From assembly GCA_002694465.1 (NCBI GenBank), contig NZMG01000025.1:1-46992 (forward strand): a stretch of 46,992 nt of DNA, written 5' to 3'. The notes under the pieces were generated by a model. It was not told where the DNA came from, did not search any database, and worked only from the letters and a program-made list of their open reading frames with translations. Every line of letters begins with the position of its first letter. Within the stretch, counting starts at the first letter, position 1. The stretch comes from Flavobacteriaceae bacterium (GTDB lineage: Bacteria > Bacteroidota > Bacteroidia > Flavobacteriales > Flavobacteriaceae). Shown piece after piece: positions 39,569 through 46,772 of this stretch. Made by a program: the position numbers and the translations under genes.

Positions 39569-40174
39569 ATGAAAAGAAGAAATTTTATTAAAAAGTCGGG
39601 GCAGGCCTTATTGGCCGTGTCTTCGATTTCTATTACAGGGGCTATAGTTTCATCTTGTCAAAAAGATGATAATAACGACCCTTTTGACGACGGTTATTAT
39701 GGCGATGGTTACTACGATGACGGTTATTATGACGATGGTTATTACGATGATGGATACTATGATGACGGATATTACGACGACGGTTACTACGACGATGGCT
39801 ATTATGACGATGGCTATTATGATGACGGGTACTATGGTGATGCAGGTGTTATTCGTGATACGTTACTAGACGGAACTTGGTTTGTCGCTAGCTATATCGA
39901 TAGCGGTGTGGATGATACATCCGACTTTAACGGCTATGAAATAGATTTTAATACTGGAAATCAAGTAACGGCCACCAATGGCACAAATACTAATAACGGA
40001 ACATGGATAGTTGATAGTAATGGTTTTGATATGGTATTTAATTTTACAGGTAGTCCATTTGATGAGTTTAATGGAGATTGGGACATTATAAGTGTATTAC
40101 CCAATAGAGTAGAACTAAGAGATATTAGTGGAGGAGGCTCTGGAACTGATATTTTAGTATTAGAGAAAATATAA
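39569..40174 (+). CDS. Tat-type surface lipoprotein with ten DDGYY repeats and lipocalin-like domain
   Basis: A 201-residue lipoprotein. The N-terminus MKRRNFIKKSGQ is a twin-arginine signal followed by a hydrophobic stretch and the lipobox IVSSC, so it appears to be exported folded by Tat and lipidated. The residues after Cys are QKDDNND, closely matching the lipoprotein export signal that sends Bacteroidota lipoproteins to the outer surface. Residues 40-89 (39686-39835) are ten pentapeptides: DDGYY with one GDGYY. After this a short link leads to a domain with the LDGTWFVASY opening and NGTWIVDS strand typical of lipocalin-like folds. Function unknown; the acidic-tyrosine stretch suggests cation or mineral binding, an inference. 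Confidence 0.82.
   Translation: MKRRNFIKKSGQALLAVSSISITGAIVSSCQKDDNNDPFDDGYYGDGYYDDGYYDDGYYDDGYYDDGYYDDGYYDDGYYDDGYYDDGYYGDAGVIRDTLLDGTWFVASYIDSGVDDTSDFNGYEIDFNTGNQVTATNGTNTNNGTWIVDSNGFDMVFNFTGSPFDEFNGDWDIISVLPNRVELRDISGGGSGTDILVLEKI
39686..39835 (+). repeat. ten 15-base tandem repeats coding for DDGYY
   Basis: Ten tandem 15-base units encode nine DDGYY and one GDGYY. The peptide is constant but the codons vary freely (GAT/GAC, TAT/TAC, four glycine codons), so no two neighbouring units need to be identical. Codon variety over a constant peptide points to selection on the protein, not fresh DNA slippage. Confidence 0.9.
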
Positions 40175-40196
40175 TTTTTCTTGACTCAATTAAATT

Positions 40197-40236
40197 AATT
40201 GGACATTTCTAGTTTTTATTTTAGAAATGTCCAATT
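40197..40236. promoter_or_regulatory. 15-bp perfect inverted repeat before the fused glycosyltransferase gene
   Basis: AATTGGACATTTCTA (40197-40211) and TAGAAATGTCCAATT (40222-40236) pair perfectly around a 10-base loop. It lies 22 bases past the lipoprotein stop and 22 before the TTG start. There is no T-run on either side, so it may end the upstream transcript by a less usual route or form a leader hairpin. Confidence 0.6.
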
Positions 40237-40258
40237 TAACTTTATACTCTCATAGCAC

Positions 40259-42328
40259 TTGAAAACGATATTATTTCTTCACGATACAACATTGGCAACT
40301 CCACGTGGTGCCGAATTGACCATACAACAACTCATAAAACTAGGGCAAGAAAAAAAGTATCACGTAATTCTTGATTACTTAAATAACTTCGAAAAAACAA
40401 AAATGCTTTTAAACGAGGCAGACCTTGTTGTTCTGAATAGTACCTCACGATGTAATTTTGAAATAGATTTAATTAAGCATTTACTTTCTTTAAACATTCC
40501 GATTGTAAAAGTAGAATATGACTACAATTTTTGCATTCGACGAAATATTCTTTGTACCGTAGACAGAAATGTAAAAAGTTGTTGTCATCCTGAAAAATTT
40601 CATCTATTCCGAAACCTTTTTGCAAAAGCATCGCTTAATGTATTTCAATCGCCTAAACATTTTGAAGCACACAAAGAATTTTATGGCGAAGCGGTTGCAA
40701 AAAAACTAATTATGCCTCCCACGGTTGAGGTAAACAAATTATCTATTTCTGAAGAAAAAGTAGAAGACACTATTCCATTTTTTGGAGATTTAAATTTTCT
40801 GAAAGGCGGTCACGAATATGTTACGTACGCCGAAGAACATCCAAATTTAAAATTTCCAGTCTACGGAAGAAATAGATTGCGCCGCCAAATACCACCTAAT
40901 ATTTCCTTCCACGAACCTATAGCCAATGAAGAGGTTTTAAGAATCCTTGGAAAGACAAAACAGCTCATCTGTAAACCTGTGTGGCCAGAACCTTCTGGAA
41001 GGTTGGCAGCAGAAGCGTTTCTATCAGGATGTGAAATTTTAGGTAATGATAGAGTAGGAACTTTTTCTTTTGATTTTTACCCTTCAGACAAGGAAAAAGC
41101 AAAAAAGGAAATGCTTGATGCACCAGAACATTTTTGGAATGCCATAGAAACAATCTTGAAGGATTCTTCTTCAGAAAAAGAGGAAAAGAATTTAGGTAAT
41201 GTATTGGTCTATAAAAGTTACGGAGGGTTGGGCGATATTTTCTTCGCCATTCCTGCCATTTATAAAATTGCGAAGGTTTCCTCCAGTCTCGATTTCGCTG
41301 TAGCTCCAAGGTTAGTAGATTTTTTCAGTAAACATTTAACAGAAGTAAATGTGGTTAGTGAAGATGTTGCCCGTAAAACTGAAGAAAAGTATGATAACAT
41401 TTATGAGTTGGGTAATTACCCAGCTTTCAGAGGGTATCATATCCCGCATGCGTTAAAATATCCCACTCATAAAAAAGTAAAGCAACACTCCATCCAACAT
41501 TATATCGATACGGTTTCAAAACTCCACTTGGATATAGACAATCATTTAGATGGCTATCCGTATTTCAAAAGAAATGAAAATCCATCAAAACCTTACTTTG
41601 TAGTGCATCACGGCGCAGGGTTTTTATTAAAAATTTGGCCAACAGACAAATATGCTAAGCTTATTGAAAGATTGAGCGAGGTATATACCAACTTAGATTG
41701 CAAAATTATTATGGGCCCAGAGGATCCAGATATTATGCAATATTTCAGCAACCCCATGCCGCATATAGAATTAATTACTGGTGGAATGTTAGATGTGGGA
41801 GAAGCTATGGCAGGCGCATTATTTCATATTGGGAATGATGCAGGCATTACTCATGTAGCAGGTGCTTTTAATGTTCCTACAGTAGGAATTTATGGCCCCA
41901 CTGGACCTGGTAGTTGGGGTAGTTTTTCAGAATGTAACGAGTTAATTTGGGGAAAGAAAGGGGTCTGTAATATTAAATGTAACTACGACGTCATTTTAAA
42001 CTGCGACCATAAAATTTGTTTAAACTCTGTAACTGTTTCAAGAGTAGAAGAAGCACTCTATAAAGTATTACAAAAGGCATATCCTGAAAAACACTTTGAT
42101 TATACTATCAACCCTCAAGCAGAATTTGATTTTTCAGATAAAGAGTGCCTCATTAAGTTAGGAGAGAATGAACTCTTATTGGAATATCATGAACCAAAAA
42201 TGAAACAATCTATAGAACAGCTTTTAACCGAAGCAAAATTCAATAAAAAAGATAGCGAAATAAATATGGTGGTTGATGTCTTAAATCAACAGGAAATTAT
42301 TTTTAAAACACCCAAATTTACCCTTTAG
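40259..42328 (+). CDS. two-domain glycosyltransferase (GT-B + GT9/heptosyltransferase-like), TTG start
   Basis: A 689-residue protein joining two glycosyltransferase-like parts. Residues 1-~300 have an N-terminal start like GT-B enzymes (TILFLHDTTLATPRGAELT) and a donor-type region GRLAAEAFLSGCEILGNDRVG. Residues ~315-610 look like a GT9 (heptosyltransferase-type) domain: SYGGLGDIFFAIPAIYKI, then VVHHGAGFLLKIWP and the signature GNDAGITHVAGAFNVPTVGIYG. The gene starts at TTG 40259; the next in-frame Met is ~50 residues in, and the conserved start follows TTG directly. A hairpin precedes it. No other LPS genes are adjacent, so acceptor and sugar are unknown. It is cytoplasmic. Confidence 0.78.
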   Translation: MKTILFLHDTTLATPRGAELTIQQLIKLGQEKKYHVILDYLNNFEKTKMLLNEADLVVLNSTSRCNFEIDLIKHLLSLNIPIVKVEYDYNFCIRRNILCTVDRNVKSCCHPEKFHLFRNLFAKASLNVFQSPKHFEAHKEFYGEAVAKKLIMPPTVEVNKLSISEEKVEDTIPFFGDLNFLKGGHEYVTYAEEHPNLKFPVYGRNRLRRQIPPNISFHEPIANEEVLRILGKTKQLICKPVWPEPSGRLAAEAFLSGCEILGNDRVGTFSFDFYPSDKEKAKKEMLDAPEHFWNAIETILKDSSSEKEEKNLGNVLVYKSYGGLGDIFFAIPAIYKIAKVSSSLDFAVAPRLVDFFSKHLTEVNVVSEDVARKTEEKYDNIYELGNYPAFRGYHIPHALKYPTHKKVKQHSIQHYIDTVSKLHLDIDNHLDGYPYFKRNENPSKPYFVVHHGAGFLLKIWPTDKYAKLIERLSEVYTNLDCKIIMGPEDPDIMQYFSNPMPHIELITGGMLDVGEAMAGALFHIGNDAGITHVAGAFNVPTVGIYGPTGPGSWGSFSECNELIWGKKGVCNIKCNYDVILNCDHKICLNSVTVSRVEEALYKVLQKAYPEKHFDYTINPQAEFDFSDKECLIKLGENELLLEYHEPKMKQSIEQLLTEAKFNKKDSEINMVVDVLNQQEIIFKTPKFTL

Positions 42329-42332
42329 TTTG

Positions 42333-42782
42333 CTATTCTATCCTTGTATAATTTTCTGAATTATACTTGTTACCATCATTGTCAAAGGAGATTTGACTGT
42401 AGGTGTCTTTCGTCAATTTTAATTCAAAACGGAATACCTGCACGGTATCCACAATCTTCATCATTGCTTGAGAAGCATACTCTAGTCGTTCTTCTAGAAT
42501 GCCATCTTTTACTTCGTAGGTACCATATCCAAACCATTCATTGGTGTCGGTAGGATTGTAACGAGACCACATGACTTTTCCTTTACTGTAAACTTTAACC
42601 TGTCTATATCCATTGAGGTTATATAAAGTGTCCAATATCTCATTGTTTTCATAGATATATTGGTGCTTCATTTCCCAGACTCCTTCTAGGGTATATTCAT
42701 TTTGATTGCCTTCAGTTGTTGAAGCCGCTATAAAAATCACTGCTAATAAAATGGAGAAAGCAATTACTGCTAATTTTTTCAT
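42333..42782 (-). CDS. secreted lipocalin-like protein
   Basis: A 149-residue exported protein. A Met at 42794 is in frame, but the signal peptide begins at 42782 (MKKLAVIAFSILLAVIFIAAS). The mature domain starts LEGVWEMKHQYIY, with the G-x-W motif of lipocalin-like folds, and continues as alternating beta-strands with WFGYGTYEVKDG. Function and ligand are unknown. It converges on the glycosyltransferase gene, four bases between stops, with no terminator visible. Confidence 0.7.
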   Translation of the reverse strand: MKKLAVIAFSILLAVIFIAASTTEGNQNEYTLEGVWEMKHQYIYENNEILDTLYNLNGYRQVKVYSKGKVMWSRYNPTDTNEWFGYGTYEVKDGILEERLEYASQAMMKIVDTVQVFRFELKLTKDTYSQISFDNDGNKYNSENYTRIE

Positions 42783-42907
42783 ATCGAAGAGCATTTAAGT
42801 TGGTATCCAGTTAATAAGCCGATATTAAATTACATAAAATTAATGACATTACTGCTGTTAGTGCTATAAAAGTTACATTTTGGCGAAAACCCTCATTAGG
42901 AAGTCTT

Positions 42908-42954
42908 TCTGATTATTATATGTCCAAAAATGAACTTATTTTTGGACTATCAGA
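42908..42954. repeat. extended hairpin in the leader before the nitroreductase gene
   Basis: GTCCAAAAAT (42922-42931) and ATTTTTGGAC (42938-42947) form a perfect 10-bp stem with a six-base loop. An outer pair TCTGAT/ATCAGA (42908-42913 with 42949-42954) may extend it. Confidence 0.55.
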
Positions 42955-43003
42955 TTGGATGATTTACTTTCTTCATGAACAAATTAATTTGGTTAGTTTT
43001 TTT

Positions 43004-43040
43004 AAACCTCCATGTGGTACCTTATCATTTGGAGGTTTTT
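43004..43040 (+). promoter_or_regulatory. terminator-like hairpin upstream of the nitroreductase gene
   Basis: AAACCTCC (43004-43011) pairs with GGAGGTTT (43031-43038), then more T residues, 34 bases before the ATG. Upstream plus-strand transcription would come only from the distant glycosyltransferase gene, so this may be an attenuator or a terminator for read-through. Confidence 0.5.
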
Positions 43041-43074
43041 ATTTGTGTATATTGGAGCCAAAATTTTCAGCAAA

Positions 43075-43632
43075 ATGATTTCGAAGGTTATCGCAAATAG
43101 AAGAGCAGTATATCCTGCACAATACAATATTGAAGAAGTAACCGTTGAAGAAATTAAAACCATTTTGCAGGCCGCAAATTGGGCGCCAACGCATAGAAGA
43201 ACAGAACCATGGAGGTTTATTGTTTTTCATTCCAAAGAATCTAGAGGAAAACTAGCCGAGTTTTTATCCACTACCTATAAAGAAAAGTCTAATAATTTTA
43301 CTGAAGTTAAATTTAAAAAGTATCAAGTTAACCCAGTAAAAGCTGCTTGTGTTATTGCTATATGTTTTCAAAGAGATCCTAAAGAATCTATCCCCGAATG
43401 GGAAGAAATTGCATCAACGGCCATGGCTGTGCAAAATATGTGGTTAACGGCTTCAGAAATGAAGATAGGAACCTATTGGGGTTCTCCAGCTATTAGTAAG
43501 TACCTAAATGAATTTGTCCCTATGAAAGAAGGAGAACAATGCTTAGGCTTTTTCTATATGGGTAAGTATGATGCGGAACTTCCTGAAGGATTTAGACAAA
43601 CAGCTATTGAAGAAAAAACACGATGGATTTAG
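43075..43632 (+). CDS. nitroreductase family protein
   Basis: A 185-residue FMN-dependent NAD(P)H oxidoreductase. It begins with the family N-terminus SKVIANRRAVYPAQYN, has ANWAPTHRRTEPWRFIVF (FMN phosphate and isoalloxazine contacts) and the later stretch MAVQNMWLTASEMKIGTYW. The reading frame is open from 43012, but ATG 43075 gives the conserved start. Nitroreductases reduce nitroaromatics, quinones or flavins in the cytoplasm; the physiological substrate is unknown. Confidence 0.9.
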   Translation: MISKVIANRRAVYPAQYNIEEVTVEEIKTILQAANWAPTHRRTEPWRFIVFHSKESRGKLAEFLSTTYKEKSNNFTEVKFKKYQVNPVKAACVIAICFQRDPKESIPEWEEIASTAMAVQNMWLTASEMKIGTYWGSPAISKYLNEFVPMKEGEQCLGFFYMGKYDAELPEGFRQTAIEEKTRWI

Positions 43633-43660
43633 TTTTGTGATGACAAATTGAAAATGTTTC

Positions 43661-43680
43661 GATGTATTAAAAAATACATC
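43661..43680. repeat. 8-bp hairpin directly before the lipoprotein start
   Basis: GATGTATT (43661-43668) and AATACATC (43673-43680) pair perfectly around an AAAA loop and end three bases before the ATG at 43684. It could control translation start or be part of a short terminator. Confidence 0.45.
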
Positions 43681-43683
43681 CAT

Positions 43684-44451
43684 ATGAAACATTTTGCTAT
43701 ACTTTCTCTGTCAATCATTTTTTTACTATCATCCTGTAGTAAGGATAATAATAACGAAACTCCCGCAAACGACTTTAGGAATTTTAACTCTCAAATATGT
43801 ACAAACGTTACAGGTGTTCAGGCATTGTACTGGGATTATGCCCACGGATTACCTGTTCCTTTAACTCAAATTCCTACCATAGCTAATCCAGGCACACAAT
43901 TTATTCATACACAATATCCAGGATTAGGATTTACTATGCCAGCTGGGTATAGTGCAACAGAAATAACAATTCCACAGATTCAAGCTTTAGGTGTAAATGT
44001 TGTACGTAATGACAATAATGTGGTTTGGAGATATATTCCTTCTTTATCTCTTCAAGGAAATGTAGGGGTTAACGATGTTTTGGCTTTAGAAATTAATAAT
44101 ATGTTTAGTGTATTAGGTTTTAACGGTTCCCCCCAAGTGGTGTGCACAACAAACGAAACTGGAATTATTGCAGGGACTTTTCCTTCGGCATTTGGTGCTA
44201 GACTATTGCGCTTTGGGAATTTTACGGCTTTAGTTTGGGCAAGAACCATGGTCGATACTACACTCAATGTTACGTTTACTTCCATATCGGTATCCGTTGC
44301 TCCTACAACTGAATTTGATGCCGTTGTTTTTGAAACCTTTTTACCCATTAGTTTCCAGTTATTATTTATAGATAATGATGTAAGAGATTCAGATTTAGAT
44401 GGATTTCCAGATAACCAAGATAATTTTCCGTTTGACCCGACTAGACATTAA
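43684..44451 (+). CDS. surface lipoprotein with C-terminal calcium-type motif
   Basis: A 255-residue lipoprotein. The signal begins at ATG 43684 (MKHFAILSLSIIFLLSSC, Cys18) and is followed by SKDNNNE, like the surface-export signal of Bacteroidota lipoproteins. The mature region is Val/Thr/Phe-rich and probably beta-structured, with no family I recognise. The tail, DNDVRDSDLDGFPDNQDNFP, matches the Asp-rich calcium loop of thrombospondin type-3 repeats. An in-frame start exists at 43648 but adds a non-signal leader. Function unknown; its end is two bases from the stop of the convergent DUF456 gene. Confidence 0.75.
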   Translation: MKHFAILSLSIIFLLSSCSKDNNNETPANDFRNFNSQICTNVTGVQALYWDYAHGLPVPLTQIPTIANPGTQFIHTQYPGLGFTMPAGYSATEITIPQIQALGVNVVRNDNNVVWRYIPSLSLQGNVGVNDVLALEINNMFSVLGFNGSPQVVCTTNETGIIAGTFPSAFGARLLRFGNFTALVWARTMVDTTLNVTFTSISVSVAPTTEFDAVVFETFLPISFQLLFIDNDVRDSDLDGFPDNQDNFPFDPTRH

Positions 44452-44452
44452 C

Positions 44453-44953
44453 CTAAAAAATTAAGTCAAAATTCACAATCACTTTGTAAATAAATAGCCC
44501 TAAATACACTAGTGTCGCAAAAAACTTGAGGAAAGTAGATGCTAGAAATCCAAAAAAGGATCCCAAAGCTGCTTTAAATGCTTGGGGTCCTTCGGTTTTA
44601 TTAAATGCCAATTCCCCAACGAGTGCTCCTACAAAAGGGCCAATTAGAATTCCAAAAGGGATAGGAGCTAAAATACCAATAATTAAACCAATGGTAGTTC
44701 CCCAAGCTCCAGCTTTACTTCCTCCAAAACGCTTGGTTCCCATCGCAGGAATGATATAATCCATAATGTAAATTCCTATACCAACAATTCCTGTAATAAT
44801 GATAAAAGTCCAATCAAATTCTAAAGAGGGTGCTAAATAGAGTACTACTAAACCTAGCCAGGAAAGCGGAGTCCCTGGAATGACAGGGAGGATACTGCCG
44901 GCAATTCCTACGAGCATAAATAATAAACCAATAAGAATACAAAGGATGTCCAT
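44453..44953 (-). CDS. DUF456 family membrane protein
   Basis: A 166-residue membrane protein with about four hydrophobic segments and many Gly residues. The phrases LPVIPGTPLSWLGLVVLY and PFGILIGPFVGALVGELAF are characteristic of DUF456 proteins, whose function is not known. The gene is monocistronic on the minus strand and divergent from the BlaI gene. Confidence 0.86.
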   Translation of the reverse strand: MDILCILIGLLFMLVGIAGSILPVIPGTPLSWLGLVVLYLAPSLEFDWTFIIITGIVGIGIYIMDYIIPAMGTKRFGGSKAGAWGTTIGLIIGILAPIPFGILIGPFVGALVGELAFNKTEGPQAFKAALGSFFGFLASTFLKFFATLVYLGLFIYKVIVNFDLIF

Positions 44954-45008
44954 ATGGTGCTATTCGACTCACAATTTACTCAAACGTTACAAATTAACAA
45001 CTAAAAAA

Positions 45009-45032
45009 TTAGTTTAAACTAAAAATTTAGTT
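45009..45032. promoter_or_regulatory. two overlapping BlaI-type operator palindromes
   Basis: TTAGTTTAAACTAA (45009-45022) is a perfect 14-base palindrome and AACTAAAAATTTAGTT (45017-45032) has inverted arms with a two-base spacer. They share AACTAA and lie just upstream of, and touch, the -7 box. They are well placed as an autoregulatory operator for BlaI. Confidence 0.72.
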
Positions 45033-45039
45033 ATATTTG
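45032..45039 (+). promoter_or_regulatory. -7 box of the BlaI-M56 operon
   Basis: TATATTTG matches TANNTTTG exactly, 18 bases before the ATG. The operator palindromes run into it, so BlaI bound there should block the polymerase. Confidence 0.62.
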
Positions 45040-45057
45040 AATTCTAAATGCAATAAG

Positions 45058-45423
45058 ATGAAACAACTTACCAAAGCAGAAGAAGATATCATGCAGGTAC
45101 TATGGGATTTGGGTGAAGCCAATGTAGCCAGCATTATAGATGAGCTTCCCAGTCCTAAACCTGCGTATAATACAGTATCCACTATTGTTAGAATTTTGGA
45201 AAGTAAAGAATTTGTGGATTACAGACGTGAGGGAAGAGGGCATATTTATTTTCCGTTAATCGCTAAAGCAGATTACAGTAATCAATCCATCAATAAATTG
45301 GTAGATGGCTACTTTAAAGGTTCTTTTAAAAGTATGGTTTCATTTTTTGTAAAAGAAAATGATGTAAATATTAATGAACTGGAGGCAATATTGAAAGAGA
45401 TAAATAAAGAAACAAAATCATGA
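45058..45423 (+). CDS. BlaI/MecI/CopY-family repressor
   Basis: A 121-residue winged-helix repressor. The N-terminus LTKAEEDIMQVLWDLG and the recognition region PKPAYNTVSTIVRILE are those of BlaI/MecI, and the C-terminal helices serve for dimerisation. An open frame starts at 45037, but ATG 45058 lies behind the -7 box and operator. It is overlapped by the M56 gene (ATGA), so repressor and protease-sensor are translated together. In such pairs the M56 protein relieves repression, often by cleaving BlaI; the inducing signal is unknown, and no beta-lactamase is in view. Confidence 0.93.
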   Translation: MKQLTKAEEDIMQVLWDLGEANVASIIDELPSPKPAYNTVSTIVRILESKEFVDYRREGRGHIYFPLIAKADYSNQSINKLVDGYFKGSFKSMVSFFVKENDVNINELEAILKEINKETKS

Positions 45424-46682
45424 TATCCTATGTTATTCAAATTATAGTGTTTCAGCTTTTATTGTTAGGATTTTATGATCTTTTCCTTAAAAGAGAAACA
45501 TTTTTTCAGTTAAATAGAGTGTATTTACTTTTTGCACCTATTTTCATAATGATAGTCCCTTTCCTAAAATTTGAGGGATTACAAAATACTTTAAATAGTG
45601 TGGTTACCATCAATCTACCTGAGATTTTAGTATCAAACACAACACAGGCTATAAGTACCTCTTTTGTTTCTTTGGAACAAGTATTTCAAATTATTTGGTT
45701 TTCAGGAATAGCAGTTTCACTTTATTACTTTGTTAAGAAACTGAATAGAATTTATCAACTAAAAAAGCAAGGTAAAGTAGAAAAGTATTCAGATTTTACT
45801 GTGGTTTATATTCCCAACACAGATGTTGCTTTTACGTTTTTAAAGTCGATTTTTTTAGGGGAATATCTTACCCAAAAACAAAAGGAGGATATTCTTTTAC
45901 ACGAAGCTGTCCACGCGCGCCAAAATCATACCATCGATTTACTTATATACGAAATTCTAAAAATTGTTTTTTGGTTTAATCCTTTATTTTATTTGTTTCA
46001 AAAAAGAGTGTCGGCACTTCAAGAATTTATTGCAGATGCTTCCGTTGTGCAGCAAATAGAGAAGCGCGATTATTACGAAAACTTGCTTTCAAAATTATTT
46101 CAAACCGAAACAATTTCATTTATCAATACTTTTTTCAATCATTCATTAATTAAAAAACGAATCGTTATGTTACAAAAATCGAAATCTACAAAAAAGGTGT
46201 TAGTAAAATATTTAGCTGTATTGCCTATCATTGGAGCCATGGTAATTTTTACTTCCTGTGTAAATGAAGTCAAAGGAAACCAAACAGCAACTAGTGAGAC
46301 ACCTGTTTCTGAAACGGCACCCCAACAAGGTAAAGAGTTATCTTTTAAAGACATTGATAAAGTACCTGTATATCCTGGTTGTGAAGGAATGTCAAATGAC
46401 GAAACCAAAAAGTGCTTTACACAAAATGTGGCGCAGCATGTAGTAAAGGAGTTCAGAAAGGACATTAAAAATGCTGAAATTTCAGGAAGACAAAAAATAG
46501 TGGTGCAATTTGTTATCGGCTCCAACGGCGAAATTAAAGATGTGACTGCCAAATCCGATTTTAAAGAATTACAAGATGAAGCTATTAGGGTCGCGAAAAC
46601 ACTTCCAAAAATGATCCCTGGAGAGCATCAAGGAAAAAAAGTAGCAGTACAATTTGCCTTGCCAATTCTTTTTGAAATCTAA
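45420..46682 (+). CDS. M56 (BlaR1-type) membrane peptidase with TonB C-terminal domain
   Basis: A 420-residue protein. Hydrophobic segments in the first ~100 residues and again near 175-195 carry the zinc motif LLHEAVHARQNH (His161, Glu162, His165) and the later acidic residue QEFIADAS (Glu202), as in M56 peptidases. A helix at about 265-285 leads to the outside domain. The region after about 340 is a TonB C-terminal domain: GRQKIVVQFVIGSNGEIKDV and PGEHQGKKVAVQFALPI. Between them lies a short conserved VPVYPGCEGMSNDETKKCF with two cysteines. It probably senses an outside cue and passes it to BlaI. The start overlaps blaI as ATGA. Confidence 0.9.
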   Translation: MISYVIQIIVFQLLLLGFYDLFLKRETFFQLNRVYLLFAPIFIMIVPFLKFEGLQNTLNSVVTINLPEILVSNTTQAISTSFVSLEQVFQIIWFSGIAVSLYYFVKKLNRIYQLKKQGKVEKYSDFTVVYIPNTDVAFTFLKSIFLGEYLTQKQKEDILLHEAVHARQNHTIDLLIYEILKIVFWFNPLFYLFQKRVSALQEFIADASVVQQIEKRDYYENLLSKLFQTETISFINTFFNHSLIKKRIVMLQKSKSTKKVLVKYLAVLPIIGAMVIFTSCVNEVKGNQTATSETPVSETAPQQGKELSFKDIDKVPVYPGCEGMSNDETKKCFTQNVAQHVVKEFRKDIKNAEISGRQKIVVQFVIGSNGEIKDVTAKSDFKELQDEAIRVAKTLPKMIPGEHQGKKVAVQFALPILFEI

Positions 46683-46705
46683 AGTTTAGCATTCTGAAAA
46701 TTTTT

Positions 46706-46732
46706 AAAACCGAAGGATTGCTTCGGTTTTTT
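46706..46732 (+). terminator. terminator after the M56-TonB gene
   Basis: AAAACCGAAG (46706-46715) and CTTCGGTTTT (46721-46730) pair perfectly around a five-base loop, with a further T-run. Confidence 0.87.
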
Positions 46733-46772
46733 GTTATAGTTGTGTTTCAAGGGAAATGTGTAATTTTAGCTA

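Noticed and set aside
39686..39835. Regular tandem repeats that might suggest a CRISPR array
   Set aside because: The units are 15 bases, contiguous without spacers, and stay in one coding frame.
39666..39869. A 67-codon open frame rich in Met, Thr and Ile across the DDGYY repeats
   Set aside because: It is the out-of-frame reading of the repeat DNA; the DDGYY frame has a signal sequence and a full-length gene.
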